A stretch of 64,000 bases of DNA from an uncultured bacterium (GTDB lineage: Bacteria > Spirochaetota > UBA4802 > UB4802): NCBI GenBank assembly GCA_937920495.1, contig CALEUQ010000002.1:59984-123983 (forward strand). Reading direction: 5' to 3'. Position 1 is the first letter of the stretch. The number at the start of each line of letters is the position of its first letter. Below the pieces are notes generated by a model that saw only the letters and a program-made list of their open reading frames with translations, had not been told where the DNA came from and did no database searches. A program made the position numbers and the translations under genes. Below, piece by piece: positions 46,138 through 55,183 of this stretch.

Positions 46138-47232
46138 TTATAAATCAATAATGTATTTATATAAATTGACTGCATTTTTAATTTCTGACCTATCTACCTG
46201 CCCAATTTTTATTGAATCACCAAAAAGGGACGATATTGTTTTAATCACGTTTTTTATATTATCATTTTCTTCATATAAGAATAACACAATTAATCCAATC
46301 ATAGGCCTATAGTTTATGCATGAATACGATTTGAACTTATTCAATTTATTTGACAGGTATCTAAAAAGGCAATAAATATATTGATCTTCATGTTTTGATT
46401 TAATAACCACATATTTTACACACTCATTTGATCTAGAAATATAATAATAATTTTCAAACACTTTGAAAACTTCATGAAAATAATTTGATCCTAAAAAGAC
46501 CGATCCTTTATTTATGGCCAAAGACAATTCAATCAAAGAAAAAATTGTAGTGATGCAATTCCAATAAAATTCATCTAAAATCTTTTTATCAACTGCAAAT
46601 GTATCGTGTACTTTAACAAATATTACTGGGCAAAATATTTCTATAGCTTGTGGAAATGGAAGATTTAAATCTATTAACAGTTTTTTAACCAAAGGATGTG
46701 TTGAAAAGGCCCAGATTAAATACTGCTGATCCTCTAATAATTTTAACCGTTTTTCATATTGTTTATCATTTTTTAAAGAAGCGATATCAATTACTACACC
46801 ATCTGGATTATTGATAATTTGTCTGTATATATCATCAGATAAAGTAAGGAAAAAATCTCTTAAAAGATTATCAGCAAAGGAATTAGTCAATATACCAAAG
46901 TAATTCTGTTTAAAATCATATTGGAATATTAGAGCCTGTGCAAACCTTAGAGATTGTAATTTTTTTAGTATATCTTCCCCAAGAAATTGTAATGTATTTT
47001 CACAAAGTTCTTGAGGTTTAACAAATGTTATTGAATCATTAAATGAGCTACTTAAAACCTCATAATACAGCTTATGCAAAGAATATAGCAAACTATCATG
47101 ATTATCAATAGTATCCAGGGTTTTATTAAGTACTTTTGAAACTAATTCCTTGAATTCCGGGTTAAATGTTCTTTCACGTATTTTTTGTATTTCATCACTT
47201 AATTCAATATTTTCCAAAGTATGCCTCGTCAC
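46138..47232 (-). CDS. Hypothetical protein downstream of nadA
   Basis: 364 residues, rich in Leu, Phe, Tyr, Asn; mostly helical, no signal peptide. A central part (LIWAFSTHPLVKKLLIDLNLPFPQAIEIFCPVIFVKVHDTF) is more hydrophobic. I do not recognise it. It starts 3 bp after the nadA stop, so it is in the nadA transcript. Its low-complexity, A+T-driven composition suggests a fast-evolving lineage-specific protein. Confidence 0.58.
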   Translation of the reverse strand: MTRHTLENIELSDEIQKIRERTFNPEFKELVSKVLNKTLDTIDNHDSLLYSLHKLYYEVLSSSFNDSITFVKPQELCENTLQFLGEDILKKLQSLRFAQALIFQYDFKQNYFGILTNSFADNLLRDFFLTLSDDIYRQIINNPDGVVIDIASLKNDKQYEKRLKLLEDQQYLIWAFSTHPLVKKLLIDLNLPFPQAIEIFCPVIFVKVHDTFAVDKKILDEFYWNCITTIFSLIELSLAINKGSVFLGSNYFHEVFKVFENYYYISRSNECVKYVVIKSKHEDQYIYCLFRYLSNKLNKFKSYSCINYRPMIGLIVLFLYEENDNIKNVIKTISSLFGDSIKIGQVDRSEIKNAVNLYKYIIDL

Positions 47233-47235
47233 GTA

Positions 47236-48135
47236 TCAGGATAATTCTAACATTTTCTGTAATGCGTGTAAAGCTTTTATCCTGGTGCCTTCCTGTACAG
47301 TTACTATCGGTTGTTCATCTGATAACGCTATTAAAACTTTTTCAAGAGTTATCTTCTTCATATTTGGGCATATAAAATCTTTTGAAGCAAGTATAAATTC
47401 TTTTTCGGGTGCAATTTTTTTCAATTTATGCACTATTCCTGCTTCTGTTCCAATAATAATCTGTTTATTTGTAATCATCGGGATATTTTTTACCATCTGT
47501 CCGGTTGATAATACCATGTCTGCCATATCAACTACTTCTGGCCTGCATTCAGGGTGAACTATCACACATGCATCAGGATATTTTTGTTTGATAGCAATCA
47601 GCTCTTCTTTTGTAAAGCGGTCGTGGGTTGGGCAAAATCCTTTCCAGGGGATTATTTTTTTTTGTGTAAATCGTTGTACATAATGAGCTAAATTTTTATC
47701 GGGTATGAAAATTACTGTATCAGTTTCAAGTTTATTTACAATCCTGACTGCATTTGCTGATGTAACACATATATCAGATACTGCCTTAACGCTAGCTGAT
47801 GAATTTATATATGTAACAATTGCTGCATGGGGATAATTTTTTTTCATTTCAATAACATCTTCTACCTCAGCCATATCTGCCATTGGACATCCTGCTTGTA
47901 TATCAGGCAATATCACTTTTTTTTGGGGCGATAGTATATAGGCTGATTCGGCCATAAAATGAACACCGCAAAAAATAATAATCTCAGCATCATTGTGTGC
48001 AGCAATCTTTGACAGCTCTAAGGAATCACCGGTATAATCAGCAATATCCTGTATTTCAGGATTCTGGTAATTATGTGCCAGTATTATGGCATTTTTTTGT
48101 TTTTTTAATTTTTCAATTTCTTTAATCAATAGCAC
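47236..48135 (-). CDS. nadA: Quinolinate synthase
   Basis: 299 residues, type without N-terminal extension. It makes quinolinate from iminoaspartate and dihydroxyacetone phosphate with a 4Fe-4S cluster. KKQKNAIILAHNYQNPEIQDIADYTGDSLELS, IIFCGVHFMAESA, QAGCPMADMAEV, VTSANAVRIV, VHPECRPEVVDMAD, IGTEAGIVHKL are all in place; the cluster cysteines are those in FCGV, near 190 in HPEC and in FICPNM. The start may be GTG 48135 or TTG 48129; AAAGGGG is at a better distance for the latter. nadB and nadC are not present. Exact octamer at 47928. Confidence 0.95.
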   Translation of the reverse strand: MLLIKEIEKLKKQKNAIILAHNYQNPEIQDIADYTGDSLELSKIAAHNDAEIIIFCGVHFMAESAYILSPQKKVILPDIQAGCPMADMAEVEDVIEMKKNYPHAAIVTYINSSASVKAVSDICVTSANAVRIVNKLETDTVIFIPDKNLAHYVQRFTQKKIIPWKGFCPTHDRFTKEELIAIKQKYPDACVIVHPECRPEVVDMADMVLSTGQMVKNIPMITNKQIIIGTEAGIVHKLKKIAPEKEFILASKDFICPNMKKITLEKVLIALSDEQPIVTVQEGTRIKALHALQKMLELS

Positions 48136-48281
48136 ACCCCTTTTACAAATAAAGATTACCTATCTATACAATCACAGACTAAAGTATATAAAACTTCAAG
48201 GAAATTTTGTTAAAATAAATATGAAAGAGAAGCACTTAACGCGTGTGATAAGAAAGACTTGCCTACCAGATTTGAACGTAT

Positions 48282-49127
48282 TTAAGGATTCATACCTTTA
48301 TATACACCACCGTGACTTCCACCATGACCACCACCTGATGTTGAAGAAACAGTAGGCGGGTTATAATAATCCACATTATAGGCTATCATTATTTTTATGC
48401 TATCATTGTAAAATTTTTTGTTTAACCCTATATCAGCCCCATAGATCATATAATCGCCTGAATCCTTCCCGGCATTAATTCCACCCATATATATGGTTTG
48501 ATCACCGTATACAGATATGCCCATCCTAACAATATTTTTGTCATAAGAATAGCCCATGTTTGAAAAATTATTATACGTATAATGATAATCCAGTTCATAA
48601 CCAACTACGTCATTAATATCATAACTTACTGAACCAATAAAAGTATTATTCAATATTTCAATATCCCCATTAAAATCATAATTTTTGTTTTCATTGGAAT
48701 AATCCAGATCAATGGTTAGGCTGCCAATATATATGCTGCCATTGAACATGTACAGTGTACTGTTATATGAGTCATGGCCTTTTGCAATTGCATAGCCACC
48801 ACCAATTTCTATCACATCACCAATTGTAAGCATTGTTTTAATCTGACCCTGCCCTATATTGATTTCAGCAAAGTTTCCCATACCATCTGTTATTTGCTGG
48901 TAAATAATATACGTACCTGTTGCCTCTATATCAACAAAGTTTATTTCGTATTTCATTTTGGCAAATGGTTTATATGCAATATTAGTATCAGAAATCCCTG
49001 TAGAGTAATTGCTTTTAAATCCTACTGTTGTTTTAATATTTTCCGCAAATAGCACAAAAGGATTTGATGTTATAATCAACGTAGCTAAAAAGATAATACT
49101 AAAATATTGCTTGTTTGGATAATTCAT
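48282..49127 (-). CDS. Exported beta-barrel-like protein with Gly/His tail
   Basis: 281 residues. Signal peptide of about 29 residues ending LFAEN. The mature part is all-beta with alternating aromatic residues (YNSTLYMFNGSIYIGSLTIDLDYSNENKNYDF; GYELDYHYTYNNFSNMGYSYDKNIVRMGI), which fits an outer-membrane barrel of 10-12 strands, but it does not end in the usual aromatic strand: the C-terminus is TSGGGHGGSHGGVYKGMNP, a possible metal-binding tail. Single gene. A 12-bp palindrome GAGTGTACACTC lies upstream at 49235-49246. Confidence 0.65.
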   Translation of the reverse strand: MNYPNKQYFSIIFLATLIITSNPFVLFAENIKTTVGFKSNYSTGISDTNIAYKPFAKMKYEINFVDIEATGTYIIYQQITDGMGNFAEINIGQGQIKTMLTIGDVIEIGGGYAIAKGHDSYNSTLYMFNGSIYIGSLTIDLDYSNENKNYDFNGDIEILNNTFIGSVSYDINDVVGYELDYHYTYNNFSNMGYSYDKNIVRMGISVYGDQTIYMGGINAGKDSGDYMIYGADIGLNKKFYNDSIKIMIAYNVDYYNPPTVSSTSGGGHGGSHGGVYKGMNP

Positions 49128-49337
49128 AAAATCCTCGCTTTAAAATATAATTTGATACTTTATAACTAAATTAATGAGTTATTCCAACAAATAATCTTAT
49201 TAATTGTCAAAGGTACACCACCATATATAGCTGTGAGTGTACACTCTATTCCATATCCTATTCATACATTGGCATTAAAAAATAAATAGTAACATCAATT
49301 ATACAATATATCTATTACGCATCGCATTCAAATGCAA

Positions 49338-49368
49338 AATAAGCCATGTCGTTATGGCATGGCTTATT
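49338..49368 (-). terminator. Terminator of the Lys/Glu-rich exported protein gene
   Basis: AATAAGCCATG / CATGGCTTATT stem about a 9-base loop, followed on the minus strand by a T-rich tail. Confidence 0.7.
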
Positions 49369-49393
49369 CACACTATTGCACCGTAGTAAATTT

Positions 49394-49648
49394 TTATTTT
49401 GCTGCACCTTTCTGTTCTTGCTTAGCTTCTTTCTTCTGTTCCTTTGCTTCTTTCTTTTCCTGTTTAGCTTCTTTTTTAGCTTCTTTCTTCTGTACTTGTT
49501 CCTGTTTCTTTACTTCAGCTTTTTGCTGCACTTCAATCTTCTTTTCCTCTCCTACATTTTTTGTTGCTTCTTTTGTCTGTACCTGTGTTTGTGCAAATAC
49601 TGCTGCAGCAAAAAGCAGTGATACTAATGTTGCTAACAACTTTTTCAT
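49394..49648 (-). CDS. Small exported Lys/Glu/Gln/Ala-rich protein
   Basis: 84 residues from ATG 49648, which has GAGGAGGG 5 bp upstream; the longer in-frame ORF has no ribosome site. Signal peptide 1-20 (LLATLVSLLFAAAVFAQ). The mature 64 residues are low-complexity, almost only K, E, Q, A and V, with KKEAKQEKKEAKEQKKEAKQ at the end: a single highly charged helix or coiled coil, as in some periplasmic linker or adhesive proteins. Divergent from the ECF sigma gene, with a palindrome in between. Confidence 0.78.
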   Translation of the reverse strand: MKKLLATLVSLLFAAAVFAQTQVQTKEATKNVGEEKKIEVQQKAEVKKQEQVQKKEAKKEAKQEKKEAKEQKKEAKQEQKGAAK

Positions 49649-49682
49649 ATAACCCTCCTCAAAGAGATTATTTTTAATTTTT

Positions 49683-49705
49683 GTTGATAAAATTTTTTTA
49701 TCAAC
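49683..49705. promoter_or_regulatory. Palindrome between the Lys-rich gene and the ECF sigma gene
   Basis: GTTGATAAAA, three T, TTTTATCAAC: perfect 10-bp arms in the 115-bp divergent promoter region. Possible operator, or a 5' hairpin of the Lys-rich transcript. Confidence 0.55.
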
Positions 49706-49763
49706 ACTTTGTAGTATATTACAATTCAAAGCACAAAAAACGGACAAATTTTTTAAAAAAAAT

Positions 49764-50279
49764 ATGATTTCGCGTGAAGAGTTAATATCATTATACTCAA
49801 CGTATTATAAAGAAATCTTCAACTACATATATCATCTAACCGGTTCGTATGAGACTGCCGAAGACATATTGCATGAAACCTTTATCAAAATAATTGAATA
49901 CTCCAATAATAATACTATCAATTTTAACACCGTGAAATCTTTTTTATACAGAACAGCACATAATTTATCCATTAACTATCTCAAAAAAAACAAAATAACA
50001 GAAAGTATAGATGAAGACAGTAACTATCTTTTGGTAACAAATCCCGTTGATGAAGATGTATTCACTAAGGAAATTAAAAAAGAAATTACAAACGCATTAC
50101 AAACACTTGATACAATAAGCTGTTCAATTTTTATTATGAAAAGAGACAATAACTATACCAACGAAGAGATTGCAAAGCTTTTACACATTTCAGAACGAAC
50201 TGTACGCCGAAAGTTGCAAGCAACATTACTGCATATTTTATCCCATTTAAAAAATAAGGGATTTGATGAAATTTTATAA
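49764..50279 (+). CDS. ECF-type RNA polymerase sigma factor
   Basis: 171 residues. Region 2 at about 8-75 (YKEIFNYIYHLTGSYETAEDILHETFIKIIEY; FLYRTAHNLSINYLKKN) and region 4 at about 115-165 with the helix-turn-helix YTNEEIAKLLHISERTVRRKLQ. No regions 1 or 3. It directs transcription of a small envelope-response regulon. The gene after it, 61 bp downstream, has zinc-finger and FecR parts and is its likely anti-sigma factor. Confidence 0.92.
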   Translation: MISREELISLYSTYYKEIFNYIYHLTGSYETAEDILHETFIKIIEYSNNNTINFNTVKSFLYRTAHNLSINYLKKNKITESIDEDSNYLLVTNPVDEDVFTKEIKKEITNALQTLDTISCSIFIMKRDNNYTNEEIAKLLHISERTVRRKLQATLLHILSHLKNKGFDEIL

Positions 50280-50339
50280 TTTTTTGTGTCCAAAATTCAT
50301 TGTACAATTGTACTATATAATAGAGGAAGAATATATGAT

Positions 50340-51425
50340 ATGAAGCATCTGGACGAACTCACATTACTGGCTCTGGCAAAAAATGAGTTGACCAGTGTTA
50401 GCAAAAAAAGTGCAACTATGCATCTTGAGCAGTGTACCGATTGCAAGAAAAAGCTTCAATTAATTCAGGTTACTATCGCCCCACAAAAACCACGTGAACC
50501 ATCAAAAGACATTTTATCTGATATTTTACATTATCATTCACAGATGCAATCAATTAAAATGTCCTTCATTCAAAAAATGTACCACTATATACAATTACAT
50601 AGACGGCCTCTGGCTCTATCTTTAGGCATTGTTATAGGTATTGCTATAGCATTATTTACTAAACTACCAGATTCAGGGTCCATACCACATATTTTGTATA
50701 TTCCAGATGCATCACGCAGTAAATTCCACACCAAAACTCTTAATGAAGGCCACAGGATAATAATACAAGAAAACAGTACCGCAATGCTTTTTGCCAATAA
50801 TGATATCAGATTCCAGTTAAATGCAGGTGCAGATATAACCATTACACGTTCATATTTTAATAGCTCCCTTTCCAGGAAAACATACATATATGAAATATAT
50901 GGTGGCATTGTAAACGTAAAATCATTTGCTTCGCATCAAAGTATGCATTATGAATTAAAAACACCCGATGCGTTAATTCAACCATCAGGAACAGAATTTT
51001 ACGTGAATGTCTCATCAGAGGGTACACATATATATATTGTTGAAGGGTCAGTAATCTTACATAACACAGCAACCCATGAAGCAATAGAAGCCGAAGCAGG
51101 TAAACTATATACAATTACTAAACACAATATAACCTATTTTGATATTGCAAAATATGAACTGCAATGGATACATGACTTTGATATGTCATTCAAAGACTTA
51201 TCTGATAATATAGATTTTGGTGAATATTCAGCAATACACTCCAATATCAATGATAATACCGGTAAAGAATGTTCCACAAAAGCTAACCTTGAAAAAGACT
51301 CTTTGCCTTTCTCTAATGAAGATACTGAATCATTGAAAAATAAAAATGATATAAAGGATATGAAAGAATTAAAGAATGAAATGCGACAACTGAAGAAAGA
51401 ATCAAAACACAAACAGGGAAAATAA
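50340..51425 (+). CDS. FecR-domain transmembrane anti-sigma factor
   Basis: 361 residues from ATG 50340 (AGAGGAAG upstream). The cytoplasmic N-terminus has a zinc-finger-like HLEQCTDCKKKL (HxxxCxxC) of anti-sigma factors; a membrane helix is at about 97-115 (LALSLGIVIGIAIALF); the outside part is a FecR domain (about 160-270: TAMLFANNDIRFQLNAGADITI, IYGGIVNVKS, DALIQPSGTEFYVNVSSEGTHIYIVEGSVIL). The last 60 residues are rich in Lys, Glu and Asn. It probably holds the ECF factor until an envelope signal arrives. Exact octamer at 50472. Confidence 0.88.
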   Translation: MKHLDELTLLALAKNELTSVSKKSATMHLEQCTDCKKKLQLIQVTIAPQKPREPSKDILSDILHYHSQMQSIKMSFIQKMYHYIQLHRRPLALSLGIVIGIAIALFTKLPDSGSIPHILYIPDASRSKFHTKTLNEGHRIIIQENSTAMLFANNDIRFQLNAGADITITRSYFNSSLSRKTYIYEIYGGIVNVKSFASHQSMHYELKTPDALIQPSGTEFYVNVSSEGTHIYIVEGSVILHNTATHEAIEAEAGKLYTITKHNITYFDIAKYELQWIHDFDMSFKDLSDNIDFGEYSAIHSNINDNTGKECSTKANLEKDSLPFSNEDTESLKNKNDIKDMKELKNEMRQLKKESKHKQGK

Positions 51426-51492
51426 TTATTCTGCTAAAAGATAATTATGTTATTATTATCGTGACTCAAGATAATTATACTATTAGATTATT

Positions 51493-52437
51493 TTAATTTA
51501 TTACCATTGCTTCATCTTCTGTATAATGTGTTGAAGAAAAAGGCATCACAGTGCCTTTCATCATATCAATCCTTGCATCTTTTTCATACCATACATCATT
51601 AAGCCAGCGTTGAAATTTGTTTTTAAAAACGGGATCATCCACATAATCTCCAATAAATTCATCTGTGACGGGTATCTCTTCAACATGAACCTTGATAACA
51701 TTAACCCTGCCACATAAAAAATCCCAGAATGATAGCCTTCCCTGTGGATATACAATAGTAACATCCAGAATTGATGTAATCATATTCCCCATTGTTGAGA
51801 ATACAAATCCTATACCTCCGGATCTTGGCTTTAAAAGATTTTTATACGGTGATCCCTGGGTAGCATGTTTTTGCGACGTAAACCGTGTCCCTTCAACAAA
51901 ATTCATAATTGATACAGGCATATCTTTAAATTTCTGGCATGCTTTTTTGGTAATTTCAATATCTTTACCTTTAAGATGAGGATTTTTTAAAAGAAACGAT
52001 TGTGAATATCTGCGCATAAATGGGAAATCCAGTGCCCACCAGGCCAGACCTAAAACCGGTACCCAGATGAGTTCTTTTTTTAAAAAGAACTTCAAAAATG
52101 GTATTTTACCTGTTAAAATTTTTTGTAACACCACAATATCCGTCCATGACTGATGATTGGCTATAACAAGATACCAGCTTTTCTTACGTAGATTTTCAAC
52201 ACCGCTAATCTGCCAATCAATTGTTCGTGTAATTTTTAAGCCAGCGTTATTGCAGTAAATCCAGCAACACGCTATGGTATCAAGTGTTTTGTTGATTATC
52301 ATGCGCCATAATTTTAATTTTATTGGAATAATTTTTAAAAACGCCACTGGAAATAAAAGTGAAGCCCAGAATAATGTATTGCACACAAGCAAAAATATAG
52401 TGACAGTCCCTGTGATGTTTTCTTTAATTCTTTGCAT
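51493..52437 (-). CDS. Acyltransferase (PlsC/YihG type)
   Basis: 314 residues. Two N-terminal membrane segments (about 10-38). VIANHQSWTDIVVLQ is the HxxxxD catalytic motif; NFVEGTRFTSQKH the second; KPRSGGIGFVFS the third. Membrane-bound transfer of acyl chains to lysophosphatidic acid or related lipids; the long form with C-terminal extension resembles YihG/LCLAT1-like enzymes. Single gene. Confidence 0.9.
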   Translation of the reverse strand: MQRIKENITGTVTIFLLVCNTLFWASLLFPVAFLKIIPIKLKLWRMIINKTLDTIACCWIYCNNAGLKITRTIDWQISGVENLRKKSWYLVIANHQSWTDIVVLQKILTGKIPFLKFFLKKELIWVPVLGLAWWALDFPFMRRYSQSFLLKNPHLKGKDIEITKKACQKFKDMPVSIMNFVEGTRFTSQKHATQGSPYKNLLKPRSGGIGFVFSTMGNMITSILDVTIVYPQGRLSFWDFLCGRVNVIKVHVEEIPVTDEFIGDYVDDPVFKNKFQRWLNDVWYEKDARIDMMKGTVMPFSSTHYTEDEAMVIN

Positions 52438-52473
52438 TAAGATAATCCTACAATATTTAATTTAAGTGTATCT

Positions 52474-52552
52474 ATTATCGTAACGCCCGCATCCTGATAC
52501 GCTGTATATCCTATGGCACGTCTATAGAATCATTTTTAATTATTAATCATTG
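52474..52552 (-). repeat. About 80-bp dispersed repeat, copy A
   Basis: Read on the minus strand it goes CAATGATTAATAATTAAAAA, TTCTATAGACGTGCC, GGATATACAG and ends ATGCGGGCGTTACGATAAT. The copy at 61123-61200 agrees along the whole length at about 80% identity. It lies between the acyltransferase and GH36 genes, otherwise empty. Confidence 0.7.
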
Positions 52553-52689
52553 CATTAAAATTAACAGTACCTACATTATTGTCTTATTTTGTACAATTTT
52601 CCCAAAATTACTGAATGAGCTTTTTTAATATCAATTATCCAGATATAATTTATCGTATAGACAGCAGGATATAAGAAAAGGTTGCAAAA

Positions 52690-54525
52690 TTATTTTTCCA
52701 GCATAAATAATTTTGAGCTGTGAGGTGCTAATGTAAAAGTCTTTGTTTGAGACGGTGTCTTTGTATTATTTTCCAATACATATATTTTAGAATAATTTTG
52801 CACTACTTCCTCTTCAAGTGTAGCTTCACAGGCAGTATCGTCAACATTTAATAATACACACAATCCCTTTGTATTGTAGAATGAACGTGGTGAACTGTTC
52901 AATATATACGGACACCAGATATCTCCATCCCGTGCTGTATCAAACAACTCAATAGCCTGTAATAGCATTTCACGTTCCGTGTCAGTATAATCGGGAAGTC
53001 TGTCGGATATAACCAGCATCCCACCTAATGCAGCTATCACATTATACAATGTGTGCCGCTCATGTGGTGTAAGCCTGGTTTTATGCTGACGTATCATAAG
53101 ACAATCAGGATCATTAATCCAGAATCGATTATGCATAAAAGAACGGTAAATACTGCTGCAGATAGCAGAACGAGTTGAAATTCCAGAATCGCTGTTAAAC
53201 AGCTTATCAAAAAAAGTCCTTCCCCACTGTGGTGCAACATCAGGACCAATGCGCATTGCATCTACATACCCAATACCCGCCTGCAAAGGCATCCCGCAGC
53301 CCAATACAAATGCATTTCCGCTTGCTTTTCGTATGCGGGCAACAGCCTGTGTCAGCGCTTCATAGCGTGAAATCCTGTTATTATGGCGCACTCCCGGCAA
53401 GGCAGCAGCATACATAAAATCCAATTTAAGGTACTCATACCCCCACTCGTACAGTAATGTGTTAATGGTATCCTCAATCCAGCTTAACACTGCAGCCTGT
53501 GTAACATCAACAGTATAGTAATAACCACCCCATGCGGGATTGAAACCTGCAACAACAGGATTACCTCTGGTATCTTTAAGCAGCCATGACTTGTGTTCTT
53601 TAAAAATCCTTGAATATTTTGAAACAATGAATGGCGAATACCATATCCCGGGTGTAAATCCATATCCTTTAATACTATCGGCAATATACCGCATAGCAGC
53701 AGTAAATGAACCTTTTACGGTAGTCCATTCGCCAATCGTAGTTTGATACCCATCATCTATCTGGATAAAATCAAACGGTATGGAATGTTCCTTTGCATAT
53801 TTTGCATTAACAAGAATTTCATCCTTGCTAATCGTATTATAGTAATAATACCAGGAGCACCAGCCTTTACGCATATTGTTATTACATTTAGGCGATAGTT
53901 CCTGTGTAATGATCTCTGCATATGCTTGTAATATTCTCCACGCATTCCCTTCACGCATACACACCATATCCAGTGTGTACTCTTCTTCAGCATCACAAAA
54001 CCTGTCAACGTCCCATATAATCGATAATAATTTTGTGCGATAGTTAAATTCAAAGGAAACAAACTGATGGAATGCATTATGTACAGGAAGCTGTCCAAAC
54101 AACACAGCTTCTTGCGAGTTACTATCGCCGCACAAAAACACCATATCAGATTGTACTATACCCTTTTTGCCTTTTGGGGGATTAGCGGCATTCTCCTGAT
54201 TTGCGATAACAAACTGTGGCCAGGGCTTTCGTTTTTTTGAATTGTTGTCAAAAGGGCCAGTATAGGTCCATGACTGATATCCGTTTGCAAAACAGGCTAT
54301 AGTATCAGGAACCAGAGCTTTGAGTGTCAGAATAACTTTTTGTACATACAGACGCGTTACAGGCTTTACCACGCACTGTATTACATCTCTGTTACGTGTA
54401 TACTGAAAGTGGAGATTGTCGTTAAGGTAATTATCATGCTGTAAAGTAAAGCTTGTTGCTGATTTACCTGTATCATGGATTGTATATATTACTTCTATGC
54501 TATGGTCATCAAACATTAGCTTCAT
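52690..54525 (-). CDS. GH36-family alpha-galactosidase-like enzyme, second copy
   Basis: 611 residues, paralogue of the enzyme at 17257-19227. GWCSWYYYYNTI at about 222, FIQIDDGYQTTIGEW, GIWYSPFIVSKYS, YLKLDFMYAAALPG (nucleophile Asp), MRIGPDVAPQWG (acid/base Asp), with shared HNRFWINDPDCLMIR after it. No signal peptide. Same fold order, but different gaps and N-terminus, so an old duplication or separate gains. Three exact octamers lie in it (53892, 54037, 54121). A small exported protein gene precedes it by 13 bp. Confidence 0.88.
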   Translation of the reverse strand: MKLMFDDHSIEVIYTIHDTGKSATSFTLQHDNYLNDNLHFQYTRNRDVIQCVVKPVTRLYVQKVILTLKALVPDTIACFANGYQSWTYTGPFDNNSKKRKPWPQFVIANQENAANPPKGKKGIVQSDMVFLCGDSNSQEAVLFGQLPVHNAFHQFVSFEFNYRTKLLSIIWDVDRFCDAEEEYTLDMVCMREGNAWRILQAYAEIITQELSPKCNNNMRKGWCSWYYYYNTISKDEILVNAKYAKEHSIPFDFIQIDDGYQTTIGEWTTVKGSFTAAMRYIADSIKGYGFTPGIWYSPFIVSKYSRIFKEHKSWLLKDTRGNPVVAGFNPAWGGYYYTVDVTQAAVLSWIEDTINTLLYEWGYEYLKLDFMYAAALPGVRHNNRISRYEALTQAVARIRKASGNAFVLGCGMPLQAGIGYVDAMRIGPDVAPQWGRTFFDKLFNSDSGISTRSAICSSIYRSFMHNRFWINDPDCLMIRQHKTRLTPHERHTLYNVIAALGGMLVISDRLPDYTDTEREMLLQAIELFDTARDGDIWCPYILNSSPRSFYNTKGLCVLLNVDDTACEATLEEEVVQNYSKIYVLENNTKTPSQTKTFTLAPHSSKLFMLEK

Positions 54526-54538
54526 GGTGTATCCTTTT

Positions 54539-54835
54539 TTATCTGCAATCGCTTTCTTTTATTACTTCACATTTAGTTATAAAAAGTTTATTATCATCTG
54601 CTGTGTAATAAATAGTAACAACCTGGCATGGCTCAATGTCAGCAAATGAAGCATTAGTATTTTTTACAAATACTGATTTTTCATGTACATAAAATGTTTT
54701 CTCTGTTTTTCCGTATTTTACTTCTATGTAATCCTTACCAATAAATATTACACGGCCTGTAAAGCTTTTTTCTTTTGCTATAACAATAACTGAAAAAACC
54801 AGTATCAGTGACAATATAATAGCAATTTTTTTCAT
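54539..54835 (-). CDS. Small exported OB-fold-like protein
   Basis: 98 residues from ATG 54835, preceded by AGGAGG at 8 bp. Signal peptide 1-20. The mature part KEKSFTGRVIFIGKDYIEVKYGKTEKTFYVHEKSVFVKN...VVTIYYTADDN is beta-rich, like the exported OB-fold protein at 3391. Two Cys near the end (EPCQ, KCEV) may pair. Upstream of the GH36 gene on the same strand. Confidence 0.7.
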   Translation of the reverse strand: MKKIAIILSLILVFSVIVIAKEKSFTGRVIFIGKDYIEVKYGKTEKTFYVHEKSVFVKNTNASFADIEPCQVVTIYYTADDNKLFITKCEVIKESDCR

Positions 54836-54943
54836 ACTGCAACCTCCTGTTATAAACAACTTTCTATAACAAATATATTATATATTCAAATAAATAGAAT
54901 AAAAACAATTGAATTTTATGCAACTACATTTTATAATTTAAAC

Positions 54944-55060
54944 CACTAATAATTCATAAAAAATATCGTGTTAATAAAACGGTGCACACCCCGCCGCCTT
55001 CAGCGGAGGGTGTGTATACTATGTTTATTAGGTTCACAAATTTTATTTTATGAATAGTAC
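54944..55060 (+). mobile_element. Palindromic non-autonomous element, copy 4
   Basis: Begins CACTAATAATTCATAAAAAA, then GTTAATAAAACGGTGCACAC, a G+C-rich hairpin (CCCCGCCGCC ... GCGGAGGGTGTG) and ATGTTTATTAGGTTCACAAA with an eroded right end. Flanking duplication not seen. Confidence 0.75.
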
Positions 55061-55183
55061 ATGCCAGTCTTCGGCATTTCGGTTGCACTGTAGTGCATTA
55101 TCTGTGAATAGATTTATGTTGCCAATTCCATCTTGAATTTAAATATCAAAATACGCTAAATTCTATTTTAGATGAGGTGTTTA

